From Candidatus Avimicrobium faecavium (GTDB lineage Bacteria > Bacillota > Clostridia > Oscillospirales > Ruminococcaceae): a stretch of 5,183 bases of DNA. The notes beneath the pieces were generated by a model, which was not told the origin of the DNA, made no database searches, and saw only the letters and a list, made by a program, of their open reading frames with translations. Shown piece by piece: positions 1 to 5,183 of this stretch. Within the stretch, counting starts at the first letter, position 1. Every line of letters starts with the position of its first letter. The DNA lies in contig CAJFQR010000089.1 in NCBI GenBank assembly GCA_904419105.1, forward strand, positions 1 through 5,183. Direction: 5' to 3'. The translations under genes and the position numbers were made by a program.

Positions 1-597
1 GCCGGCAGAGCTGTCGCGGACCCAGATGCCCGCCTGGTATTCTCCGCTGTCCGCCAGCAGCGGTGTCAGCCTGCCGGTGACAGTCCTTCCGTCCCGGGTC
101 AGCGTGTAGTCCAGTGCCCGCCCGCCGCTGGAGGCGATGATGGCCGCCACATCTTCATTAAGGGCCACGGCCTCGCCATCCAACTCGGTGAGCACATCGC
201 CGACCCGGATCCCGGCCTCTTGAGCAGGATTGCGGAAGATGCTGTTCTGCTCCACATCGGTGAGCCCCACCACTACGACCCCTTCGGTGAACATCTTGAT
301 GCCGAAGGGATAGCCGCAGGGCACCACCATCGGCCGCTCGACAAAGTCCACCTCCACCTGTTTGATCGAGATGCCGCCGAGCATAGTCAGCCGGGCGGTG
401 CCGCTGCCATCACCGGCCGGTGCGATCTCACCGCTGATCTCAAACGGAGTGCCGATGGCAAGGACCCCAGGGGCGGAACTGGCCGCCGCCACATAGAAGT
501 GATCCGGCAGGACCGCCCCGCAGTAGAATGCGGCACCCATGGCCAGTGAAAGCACAAGGCCCAGCGCCCCGGCTGCCCACCGGGCCGCCCGCCTCAT
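1..597 (-). CDS. spoIVB: SpoIVB serine peptidase (S55 family), N-terminal 199 residues, truncated by the window edge
   Basis: SpoIVB is secreted from the forespore into the space between the two spore membranes. In Bacillus it cleaves SpoIVFA and so releases pro-sigma-K processing in the mother cell. The visible part has an arginine-rich N-terminus followed by one hydrophobic segment (about residues 8-30), which would be a signal or membrane anchor. Next comes the family's linker region with LGGISIKQVEVDF (73-85) and GYPFGIKMFTEGVVVVGL (95-112). A PDZ domain follows (about 106-180), with NPAQEAGIRVGDVLTELDG as its core. The sequence stops just inside the S55 peptidase domain at AGIWVRDSSAG (189-199), a hallmark of SpoIVB; the catalytic residues lie beyond the window. 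The ATG at 597-595 is chosen because GGGAGGG (609-603) sits 5 nt upstream and because the hydrophobic segment then falls at the N-terminus. In-frame GTG codons further upstream have no well-spaced Shine-Dalgarno. Identity is secure; the C-terminus is unseen. Confidence 0.94.
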   Translation of the reverse strand, partial: MRRAARWAAGALGLVLSLAMGAAFYCGAVLPDHFYVAAASSAPGVLAIGTPFEISGEIAPAGDGSGTARLTMLGGISIKQVEVDFVERPMVVPCGYPFGIKMFTEGVVVVGLTDVEQNSIFRNPAQEAGIRVGDVLTELDGEAVALNEDVAAIIASSGGRALDYTLTRDGRTVTGRLTPLLADSGEYQAGIWVRDSSAG

Positions 598-629
598 CGG
601 CACCCTCCCGAGAGACTGGTTCGAGACAT
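594..629 (-). CDS. Possible 11-residue leader ORF overlapping the spoIVB start
   Basis: ATG at 629-627 opens an 11-codon frame (MSRTSLSGGCR) ending in TGA at 596-594. The stop overlaps the spoIVB ATG in an ATGA arrangement. Its Shine-Dalgarno, AAGGGAGG at 643-636 with a 6-nt spacer, is as good as or better than the one of spoIVB itself. If translated, it would couple ribosome delivery to spoIVB or act as a regulatory leader. Such a short frame can arise by chance, and the peptide resembles nothing I know. Only the start, RBS and overlap are seen; translation is inferred. Confidence 0.33.
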   Translation of the reverse strand: MSRTSLSGGCR

Positions 630-637
630 AGTCTCCC
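610..637 (-). repeat. Inverted repeat in the spoIVB leader
   Basis: On the minus strand GGGAGACT (637-630) can pair with AGTCTCTC (617-610). This gives an 8-bp stem with one G-U pair and a 12-nt loop holding the start codon of the leader ORF. A shorter alternative stem, GAGAC-TAT-GTCTC (635-623), uses the same left arm. The spoIVB Shine-Dalgarno lies directly after the right arm. The pairing is visible in sequence; a role in controlling spoIVB translation is inference. Confidence 0.35.
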
Positions 638-673
638 TCCCTTGGAAAAATTAGCTCTTTCACAGCGATGGGG

Positions 674-702
674 TTTTCTTTCCCGGCCGGGTGTGCTACA
701 AT
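674..702 (+). promoter_or_regulatory. Probable housekeeping (sigma-A) extended -10 promoter of the DUF2493 gene
   Basis: TACAAT at 697-702 is one base from the consensus TATAAT and is preceded by TG one base upstream (694-695), making an extended -10. The best-placed -35 hexamer, TTTTCT at 674-679 (17-bp spacer), is poor, which is common for extended -10 promoters. Transcription would begin near 709, leaving a leader of about 28 nt before the ATG at 737. The spacer contains a perfect 10-bp palindrome, CCCGGCCGGG (682-691), which could be an operator or could be chance in GC-rich DNA. Confidence 0.55.
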
Positions 703-736
703 CGTAACCAGAAACAGGTGAATGGAGTGGAACGCT

Positions 737-1090
737 ATGCGTGTAGCCGTGATCGGTTCCCGGAACAGCCGTGGTCTGACTGTGGAGGATATCATCCAGA
801 AGATCCCCAAAAACTGTACCGAGCTGGTCAGCGGCGGCGCCATCGGCGTCGACCGGCTGGCCCGGCAGGCAGCCAAACGGCTGGATCTCCCTCTGATCGA
901 ATATCGCCCGGATTATGCCCGATACGGCCGCAAGGCCCCGCTGTACCGCAATGCCCAGATCGTATGCGGCGCCGATTTGGTGCTGGCTTTCTGGGATATG
1001 GACAGTCGGGGCACCGCTCATACCATCGTGGAGTGCATCCGCGGCCGGATCCCCGTTAAGGTGATCAACCTGAAAGAGCTGGGCCATTGA
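737..1090 (+). CDS. Small stand-alone SLOG-superfamily protein (DUF2493 type, YspA-like)
   Basis: A 117-residue Rossmann-like protein of the SLOG superfamily, which also includes DprA, lysine-decarboxylase-like LOG proteins and YpsA. The diagnostic parts are all present: VIGSRNSRG at the first strand/loop (5-13), SGGAIGVDRLA as the glycine-rich nucleotide or ligand loop (32-42), RKAPLYRNAQIV (65-76), and a C-terminal LVLAFWDMDSRGTAHTI (81-97) followed by a final beta strand VKVI. Family members are thought to bind nucleotides or nucleotide-derived ligands, but no reaction is established for this subgroup, so none is assigned. The ATG at 737 is preferred over the in-frame ATG at 722 because GGAGTGG (724-730) lies 6 nt before it, and because the first strand then starts at residue 2 as usual. 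It is monocistronic, with its own promoter (674-702) and terminator (1164-1204), and sits between two minus-strand sporulation loci. Confidence 0.88.
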   Translation: MRVAVIGSRNSRGLTVEDIIQKIPKNCTELVSGGAIGVDRLARQAAKRLDLPLIEYRPDYARYGRKAPLYRNAQIVCGADLVLAFWDMDSRGTAHTIVECIRGRIPVKVINLKELGH

Positions 1091-1108
1091 GCACGGCAGC
1101 CGCCGTGC
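1091..1108. repeat. GC-rich hairpin immediately after the DUF2493 stop codon
   Basis: GCACGGC (1091-1097) and GCCGTGC (1102-1108) form a perfect 7-bp stem with a 4-nt loop. No T-tract follows on either strand, so it is not a standard intrinsic terminator by itself. It may protect the 3' end of the plus-strand message, or slow polymerase arriving from the ger operon on the other strand. The pairing is seen; the role is not known. Confidence 0.4.
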
Positions 1109-1163
1109 CCGCCGGTCCGCTGATAGTATGCCCATCGATCCGGCTGATCCCACTGGCAAATTC

Positions 1164-1204
1164 CCGCTGCACTTCCAAAAGGGTGCGGCGGTTTTCTTTT
1201 TATT
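1164..1204 (+). terminator. Rho-independent terminator of the DUF2493 gene
   Basis: CCGCTGCAC (1164-1172) pairs with GTGCGGCGG (1183-1191) through 9 bp with one G-U pair. An inner CC-AAAA-GG can extend the stem past a two-base bulge. The stem is followed at once by TTTTCTTTTTATT (1192-1204). This is a textbook intrinsic terminator for plus-strand transcription. On the minus strand the same hairpin is followed by GAATTTGCC, so it should be weak for transcripts leaving gerAC, which ends 12 nt away at 1216. Confidence 0.82.
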
Positions 1205-1215
1205 GTAGAACGCCG

Positions 1216-2307
1216 CTATCGTGAGGCATCTGCACCGGGGCCCAGTGAGGTGATGCGGACAGCAGCGTCCACAGTGAGGGTCAGACTGTCCCAGATTTCC
1301 TCCCGGCTGTGACCTTGCCAATGATCCGGGAAAAACTTCTTCACCGTCTCCAGTCCGCAGAACACATCGGCTCCGGTCTCCCGCAGCAGAGAAAAGGCCG
1401 TTTCCGTCTCCCTGCGAACGGTGCGTTCCACTGCTGCACGGATACCGGCGGCTTCTTCGCTCTCCCAGTGCAGTTTGTCTCCGGTATAGCCCAGTACCGA
1501 ACAACCGATGTCTACGGTCAGCCGCAGGCTCCCGTCCTGTTCCCCCGGTCCAAGAACCGCCTGTGAATGCAGGCATACCCGAAGTTCTCCTCCCCGATAG
1601 GGGATGCGGTATTCCATCGCCTCCGCTCCGCCGGTGAGGATCGCAGCGCCCCGCCAGGCCTCCGGCGTCAGCGAGAGCGGGATATCGTCCGGTGGGAATA
1701 TCGCCGTGCCCTCGATCACAGGGGCCCCGCCTGCGTCGGCAATGACTGCCAATGCCGACGTCTCACCCAGGCTCTGCTGACTGCGGATCACCGTAAGCAA
1801 GGTGCTCTCCGGACAGAGCCCCTCCCGGCAGGCGGTCTGCCAAACCTCCTCGAGACGGACGGCCGGGACACTCTCACCGTCGTAGACCGCCGCGGTCAGG
1901 GCCGCTGCATCTTCGGTGAGCAGCAGCGGGGTACCTGGTCGGAGCTCATGATCGCTGAGGAGCAGCCCGGTCACCTCCTCCCGGGACTCTGGATAGACAT
2001 CTTTTCCAAGGAGCACCAGGCGGCAGCCGCCGAAAAACGGCCGCTTTCCGGTGTCCCGGTAGATCTTACTGAGACATTCTGCCAGATTTTCGTCACTGGC
2101 GGAAACGGTACCGGTGCTGCCGCCCTGTTGCTGTCCGGCCGGCGCCGGGGTAAAGACCTGCAGAGTGATGGTAAAGCCCTCCGGACCGCCGTCAATCCCC
2201 ATAGCCTGCACCAGAAGGCGCTCTCCAATGGAGACCGTATCGATACAGCCGGTGAGCGGAAGCGTCATCGCGAGGGTGAGGATCACGGCCCACAGGCGTC
2301 TTTTCAT
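1216..2307 (-). CDS. gerAC: Ger(x)C-family spore germination lipoprotein (GerAC type)
   Basis: This 363-residue protein is the lipoprotein subunit of a GerA-type germinant receptor, anchored on the outer face of the spore inner membrane. The N-terminus is a lipoprotein signal: KRR, a hydrophobic stretch, and the lipobox LTGC with Cys21 as the lipidation site. The family's N-terminal region follows with LLVQAMGIDGG and GFTITLQVF. The central part has the typical GKRPFFGGCRLVLLGKDV segment and LLLSDHELRPG. The C-terminal domain ends with FFPDHWQ and EEIWDSLTLTVDAAVRITSLG, matching the usual ending of this family. The length is a little under the roughly 370-400 residues common for the family. 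The ATG at 2307-2305 is preceded by GGAGGAGG about 8 nt upstream and overlaps the gerAB TGA by 4 nt (ATGA), indicating translational coupling. The open frame continues upstream to 2898, but that stretch is antisense-frame noise inside gerAB. Stop is TAG; no strong terminator follows. Confidence 0.93.
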   Translation of the reverse strand: MKRRLWAVILTLAMTLPLTGCIDTVSIGERLLVQAMGIDGGPEGFTITLQVFTPAPAGQQQGGSTGTVSASDENLAECLSKIYRDTGKRPFFGGCRLVLLGKDVYPESREEVTGLLLSDHELRPGTPLLLTEDAAALTAAVYDGESVPAVRLEEVWQTACREGLCPESTLLTVIRSQQSLGETSALAVIADAGGAPVIEGTAIFPPDDIPLSLTPEAWRGAAILTGGAEAMEYRIPYRGGELRVCLHSQAVLGPGEQDGSLRLTVDIGCSVLGYTGDKLHWESEEAAGIRAAVERTVRRETETAFSLLRETGADVFCGLETVKKFFPDHWQGHSREEIWDSLTLTVDAAVRITSLGPGADASR

Positions 2308-3365
2308 ACCGGTTTCCTCCTCCCATACAACAGGGCTGCGGTCAGTACCGTACCGGCCATCAGCCAGAATGGCGCCGCACCGCTCCAGAGCTCCCAAAGC
2401 GCCAATCCCCGATCCAGGCTTCCGCAGAGGTACCAGGCTCCGACTGCGGCAACAAGTCCTACCAGACAGACGCTCCGTCCCCGGCCTGCCTTGGGACAGA
2501 TGCGCCGCAGGCAGCCGGTGATGGCATAGAGATAGACGGCACACCGCAGAAAGGTCACCATCAGCCATACCACCAGTCCGACGGCATCCAGCCGGTCGAG
2601 CACCGAGAGCCGGGCGGCGGCCAGCATTGAGTAGATGGGATAGGAGCGCACATAGGCAAAGGGCCCCAGTGTCACTGTCACAAGAAAGATGGTGAGCTGG
2701 TAGAAGAGCATCGCTGCGGCAGCTCCCCTGGCATAGATCGAGGGCCGGGCTGAGCGGATCTTTCCGGAGAGAAGAAAAAAGAGCAGTACTTCGGTGTTGT
2801 GCACCAGTGCCTGCCAGAACAGTCGGCCGACTGCCGGCAGCTCCGCCTGCTCCGGCACGGAGAAATAAGCCGCTTCCGCCAGGTCGAGGACACCCCACCC
2901 GGCCAGCAGCAGCCCCGCCAGAAATACGAGCGCCACCGGCAGTGCCAGCCGGGAGAGGGCCTCCGCACCGGAGTAAGCTCCATAGGCAGCGGTGAGGACG
3001 ATGGCCGCCGCGATGACCTGAGCCCCCGCTCCGGGATAGACCGCCGCCGTCAAAAAGCCGGCGGCATTCATCACGGTACTGAGCGCTGCGCCAAAGAGCA
3101 CCGCCGCAGTGATTCCCTCAAATACGGCAGCCGTCAGCCTGTTTCCGCGCTGGAAGAGCTCCGGCAGGCTGTTGACCCCGCAGCGGCGCAGCAGCCCCCA
3201 GCCGAGAGCACACAGCCCGATGGACACCGTCCCTGCGAGCAGAAAGGCCAGCATGCTCACCGCCCCTCCGGACTGGCTGTCCGCCGGGGAGTAGGTCAGC
3301 AGATAAAAGATGCGGCAGCAGAACAGCAGAGCCGCCGCCGGCAGTGCTCCGATGTGGTTTTTCAC
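2304..3365 (-). CDS. gerAB: Spore germination permease-like protein (GerAB type, APC superfamily)
   Basis: This 353-residue integral membrane protein is the amino-acid-permease-like subunit of the receptor; in B. subtilis GerAB forms the L-alanine binding pocket. Ten hydrophobic segments can be read, at roughly residues 7-25, 36-58, 80-105, 113-131, 139-160, 181-200, 213-237, 260-284, 297-314 and 329-347, as expected for the family. A recognisable family stretch is RLDAVGLVVWLMVTFLRC (258-275), corresponding to the usual RIE...W region; the acidic residue is Asp260 rather than the common Glu. PFAYVRSYPIYSMLAAAR (235-252) also fits the loop before that helix. Translation starts at GTG (3365-3363), which overlaps the gerAA TGA as GTGA. 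The Shine-Dalgarno GAGGGGG lies rather far away (about 10 nt), so expression probably depends on coupling to gerAA. It is the middle gene of the operon. Confidence 0.93.
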   Translation of the reverse strand: MKNHIGALPAAALLFCCRIFYLLTYSPADSQSGGAVSMLAFLLAGTVSIGLCALGWGLLRRCGVNSLPELFQRGNRLTAAVFEGITAAVLFGAALSTVMNAAGFLTAAVYPGAGAQVIAAAIVLTAAYGAYSGAEALSRLALPVALVFLAGLLLAGWGVLDLAEAAYFSVPEQAELPAVGRLFWQALVHNTEVLLFFLLSGKIRSARPSIYARGAAAAMLFYQLTIFLVTVTLGPFAYVRSYPIYSMLAAARLSVLDRLDAVGLVVWLMVTFLRCAVYLYAITGCLRRICPKAGRGRSVCLVGLVAAVGAWYLCGSLDRGLALWELWSGAAPFWLMAGTVLTAALLYGRRKPV

Positions 3366-4933
3366 AAACGCGTATCCCCCTCTCGCTGGCGGTCCTGCGC
3401 CGCGGCGTCATTTTGGCCGGTGCCGGCAGTGCGGGAGACGAGAAATTGCCGCCTGCCCAGCCACTTCCAACTCATACGCAGCAGGGTGTCCCGCATCGCA
3501 TATCCGGAAAACGGCATTTCCGGTGAGGTGGCCGGGACTCCGAGCACGGTGACCGAGCACAGGTTCGCCCCGACAAAGCAGAGCCCGAGCACTACACCGT
3601 AGAGCCCCAGCGTCCCGCCGAGCAGAATGAATACCAGCCGCAGCAGCGTCAGCGGTTCATAGAGGGATGGCACCACAAAGGAGCTGATGGTGGTCAGTGC
3701 CACCACCATCACCATTGGGGTGCTCACCAGCCCGGCGGTGACCGCCGCGTCCCCGATCACCAGCGCCCCGATGATGCTCACCGCATGGCCCACCGGTCGG
3801 GGCAGCCGCAATCCCGCCTCCCGCATGAGCTCGTAGAGAAAGTGGACGAACAGCGCTTCCGCCATCAGCGGGAAGGCCATGCCGGACTCCGCCTCCGCCA
3901 CCCGGAACAGCAGCTCGGCTGGCAGCAGTTCCGGGTGGTATTCCACCGCCGCCACATAGCAGCCGGGCAGCAGCATCGTCAAAAAGAAGGCCAGGTATTT
4001 GATCAGGCGCATCAGCACAGCATAATAGGGCCGCTCGGAGTAGTCATCGGCGCTTTGAAAGTGCTCGGCGAACAGCGTCGGCGCCACCACGGCAAAGGGG
4101 CTGCCGTCCACCAGGATGCCGATGCGCCCTTCGCTGAGTTTGGCACAGAGGGTATCCGGCCGCTCGGTGACATTGGTACCGGAAAACAGCGAAAAGGGCC
4201 CGCTCTCGAGAAAGGGCCGCAGATATCCCGAATCGAGCAGCGAATCAAAGACGGCTTCCGAAAGCCGCCGTTCGACCTCCTGGACCATCGCCGGCGCCGC
4301 CCGGTCACTGCGGTAGAGGATACACACATCGGTATTCGACTTTTCTCCGAGTTTGAGCAGCTTCATACAGAGGGAGGGGGTCTTCATCCGGCGGCGAACC
4401 ATCGACATATTGATGCGGATCGGCTCGGCAAAGCCCTCCCGGGAGCCGCGCAGATTGGTTTCGGAGGAAGGTTCGCCGACCGATCGGAAGGAGAACCCCT
4501 GGACGCCAAAGGCGATCCCCTCGGCGGCACCGTCGATGAGCAGTGCCGCAAAACCGGAGGCGATGAAGCCGATGAGCTCCCGATAGGTGGAAAAGCGCTT
4601 TTTGTCCCCGGAGAGGAAGAGCTCCCGCTCTATGACCGCAGGCAGTTTCTCGCGGGAGCAGCCCACAGCGGCGGCTACGGCACTCTCCAGCGGACCGGCG
4701 GCACCGAGCAGCAGGGTCTGGTAGTTCACCAGCCCCTCGAACATGACAAAGGCCATCGGCACTTCGCTGGCGGTGATCCGGTTGATCTGCAGGTCGGCGG
4801 TGCCGCCGCAGAACCCGCGCAGCTTTTCAAGGCTTTGGCTCAGATCGGCCGTCAGCGCCTCGTCCAGCCCCGGATCCGGCCGTGGAATGGCATAGGAGCG
4901 CCCGGAGTTCTCCTCCCATTTGGAAAACAGCAT
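3362..4933 (-). CDS. gerAA: Spore germination receptor A subunit (GerAA type)
   Basis: This 523-residue protein is the large subunit of the nutrient germinant receptor in the spore inner membrane; B. subtilis GerAA is reported to form an oligomeric ion channel opened on nutrient binding. The soluble N-terminal half contains the hallmark RGSREGFAEPIRIN (162-175) and GRIGILVDGSPFAVVAPTLF (269-288). DDYSERPYYAVLMRLIKY (296-313) precedes the membrane part. That part has hydrophobic segments at about 308-330, 352-370, 384-424 and 430-465, and includes HPELLP (333-338) and LRLPRPVGHAVSIIGALVIG (375-394). It ends in a charged tail. The ATG at 4933-4931 is chosen because AGGTG (4943-4939) lies 5 nt upstream and the N-terminus then matches the family. 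An in-frame ATG at 5053 would add 40 unrelated residues and run into the divergent gene. It is the first gene of a tightly overlapping gerAA-AB-AC operon and is predicted to be expressed in the forespore. Confidence 0.96.
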   Translation of the reverse strand: MLFSKWEENSGRSYAIPRPDPGLDEALTADLSQSLEKLRGFCGGTADLQINRITASEVPMAFVMFEGLVNYQTLLLGAAGPLESAVAAAVGCSREKLPAVIERELFLSGDKKRFSTYRELIGFIASGFAALLIDGAAEGIAFGVQGFSFRSVGEPSSETNLRGSREGFAEPIRINMSMVRRRMKTPSLCMKLLKLGEKSNTDVCILYRSDRAAPAMVQEVERRLSEAVFDSLLDSGYLRPFLESGPFSLFSGTNVTERPDTLCAKLSEGRIGILVDGSPFAVVAPTLFAEHFQSADDYSERPYYAVLMRLIKYLAFFLTMLLPGCYVAAVEYHPELLPAELLFRVAEAESGMAFPLMAEALFVHFLYELMREAGLRLPRPVGHAVSIIGALVIGDAAVTAGLVSTPMVMVVALTTISSFVVPSLYEPLTLLRLVFILLGGTLGLYGVVLGLCFVGANLCSVTVLGVPATSPEMPFSGYAMRDTLLRMSWKWLGRRQFLVSRTAGTGQNDAAAQDRQREGDTRL

Positions 4934-4959
4934 ACTCTCACCTCTTATTGGAGAGTATG
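4931..4959. repeat. Perfect 9-bp inverted repeat joining the gerAA -10 element and start codon
   Basis: CATACTCTC (4931-4939) and GAGAGTATG (4951-4959) are exact inverse complements separated by 11 nt. Read on the minus strand, the upstream arm contains the predicted sigma-G -10 element (4959-4953) and the downstream arm contains the gerAA ATG (4933-4931). Most of the Shine-Dalgarno lies in the loop between them. It may serve as a DNA operator, or as an RNA hairpin only in transcripts that begin further upstream. The repeat is certain; its function is inference. Confidence 0.7.
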
Positions 4960-4982
4960 GCCGCGGCCGCCCCGCTTTATGT
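4953..4982 (-). promoter_or_regulatory. Probable sigma-G promoter of the gerA operon
   Basis: On the minus strand ACATA (4982-4978) and CATACTC (4959-4953) are separated by exactly 18 bp. They fit the Bacillus sigma-G pattern (-35 GHATR, -10 CATWHTA) at four of five and six of seven positions. Transcription would start near 4946, giving a leader of only about 13 nt that still contains AGAGGTG. GerA-type operons are sigma-G dependent in B. subtilis, and this element is correctly placed and oriented. The spacer is extremely GC-rich. The elements are visible; usage is inferred by analogy. Confidence 0.6.
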
Positions 4983-5015
4983 GGCACTGCGGATATTTCC
5001 CGCAAATGCGGCCAC
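4981..5015. repeat. Nested dyads in the gerAA / DUF421 divergent intergenic region
   Basis: GTGGC (4981-4985) and GCCAC (5011-5015) enclose two overlapping dyads, GCGG (4989-4992) with CCGC (5000-5003), and CCGCA-AA-TGCGG (5000-5011). The two inner pairings share the same CCGC and so exclude each other as RNA stems. The cluster sits just upstream of the gerAA -35 region and before the DUF421 ribosome binding site, where a shared operator would be expected. No regulator is recognised from the sequence, and GC-rich DNA produces such short dyads by chance. Confidence 0.35.
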
Positions 5016-5047
5016 ACTATATCCAGTGGATCAAAGGGGGGAAGCAG

Positions 5048-5183
5048 ATGCACGCATTGATGGCACGGACGGTGATCCTCTATCTGCTCATTGTAGCGGG
5101 GCTGCGCATTATGGGCAAACGGCAGATCGGCGAGCTGCAGCCCAGTGAGCTGGTGGTGACCATCCTCATCTCCAACATCGCCA
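5048..5183 (+). CDS. DUF421 membrane protein (YetF family), N-terminal 45 residues, truncated by the window edge
   Basis: The visible start has one hydrophobic helix (about residues 5-20, RTVILYLLIVAGLRI) followed directly by the DUF421 signature MGKRQIGELQPSELVVTILI (22-41) and then SNIA before the window ends. Full-length members usually have three membrane helices and a soluble C-terminal domain. In Bacillus several are made in the forespore and sit in the spore inner membrane, and a DUF421-containing protein (2Duf) affects spore heat resistance; no biochemical activity is assigned here. The ATG at 5048 has a strong Shine-Dalgarno, AAAGGGGGG (5033-5041), with a 6-nt spacer. It diverges from gerAA with 114 nt between the two starts. 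A role in spores is inference from family and neighbourhood. Confidence 0.9.
   Translation, partial: MHALMARTVILYLLIVAGLRIMGKRQIGELQPSELVVTILISNIA

Noticed and set aside
1091..1215. Small RNA or riboswitch in the gap between the DUF2493 gene and gerAC
   Set aside because: It contains a GC hairpin and an intrinsic terminator, but no separate promoter or known aptamer pattern is visible. A simple 3' untranslated region explains it.
440..1576. Long minus-strand open frame (378 codons) across the DUF2493 gene and the gerAC 3' end
   Set aside because: It crosses the DUF2493 gene antisense, the intergenic terminator and part of gerAC in another frame. Its translation is low-complexity Gly/Arg/Cys-rich with no recognisable motif; it is an artefact of GC-rich DNA.
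1567..2529. Plus-strand open frame (320 codons) antisense to gerAC and gerAB
   Set aside because: It spans two well-supported genes on the opposite strand, and the translation is Arg/Pro/Gln-rich without domain features or a plausible ribosome binding site.
2308..2898. N-terminal extension of gerAC to an upstream in-frame start
   Set aside because: The extension lies wholly within gerAB in another frame. The lipoprotein signal with its lipobox Cys begins at the ATG at 2307, which has a good Shine-Dalgarno and an ATGA overlap.
2799..3602. Plus-strand open frame (267 codons) antisense to gerAB and the gerAA 3' end
   Set aside because: It is rich in Gln, Arg and Ser codons that mirror the hydrophobic codons of gerAB; no motif is present and it conflicts with a solid operon.
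4991..5021. Sigma-G-like promoter for the DUF421 gene (GGATA and CACTATA)
   Set aside because: The -10 fits at six of seven positions, but the -35 has a mismatch at its second base and the spacing is 19 bp instead of 17-18. Too weak to annotate.
4934..5053. N-terminal extension of gerAA by 40 residues from the ATG at 5053
   Set aside because: It would overlap the start of the divergent DUF421 gene and cover the sigma-G-like promoter. It adds a sequence unlike the family; the ATG at 4933 has its own Shine-Dalgarno.
1..5183. tRNA or rRNA genes, CRISPR arrays, insertion sequences, phage attachment sites
   Set aside because: No cloverleaf-like sequence, regularly spaced repeats, transposase or integrase motifs, or long terminal repeats were seen on either strand. 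The window is almost fully covered by ordinary genes.

Overview
The window looks like a chromosomal piece of a GC-rich, endospore-forming Clostridia member. A gut Oscillospiraceae-type organism is a guess from base composition and gene style; no marker gene here fixes the taxon. It carries two sporulation/germination loci on the minus strand. One is the 5' part of spoIVB, the forespore-secreted signalling protease. The other is a complete gerA-type nutrient germinant receptor operon. Two short plus-strand genes, a small SLOG/DUF2493 protein and the start of a DUF421 (YetF-like) membrane protein, lie between or beside them.

Layout: 1-597 (minus) is the N-terminal 199 residues of SpoIVB, running off the left edge. 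It is preceded by a possible 11-codon leader ORF whose stop overlaps the spoIVB start. 598-736 is a divergent intergenic region with an extended -10 promoter facing right. 737-1090 (plus) is the DUF2493 protein. 1091-1215 is a convergent gap with a GC hairpin and a good intrinsic terminator for the plus strand. 1216-4933 (minus) is gerAA-gerAB-gerAC, transcribed right to left, with a 4-nt stop/start overlap at both junctions. 4934-5047 is a divergent control region with a sigma-G-like promoter for gerAA and several dyads. 5048-5183 (plus) is the first 45 codons of the DUF421 gene, cut by the right edge.

How they fit together: GerAA and GerAB are membrane subunits and GerAC is a lipoprotein. 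Known homologues assemble in the spore inner membrane, sense nutrients and start ion release. SpoIVB is made in the forespore and, in Bacillus, signals activation of sigma-K in the mother cell. Both loci belong to the sigma-G programme in Bacillus, and a sigma-G-like promoter can be read directly in front of gerAA. DUF421 proteins are known spore inner-membrane components in bacilli, so the divergent gene may be co-expressed, but that is inference. No unrecognised multigene system is visible. The least ordinary signal is a perfect 9-bp inverted repeat at gerAA: one arm contains the predicted -10 element and the other contains the start codon.
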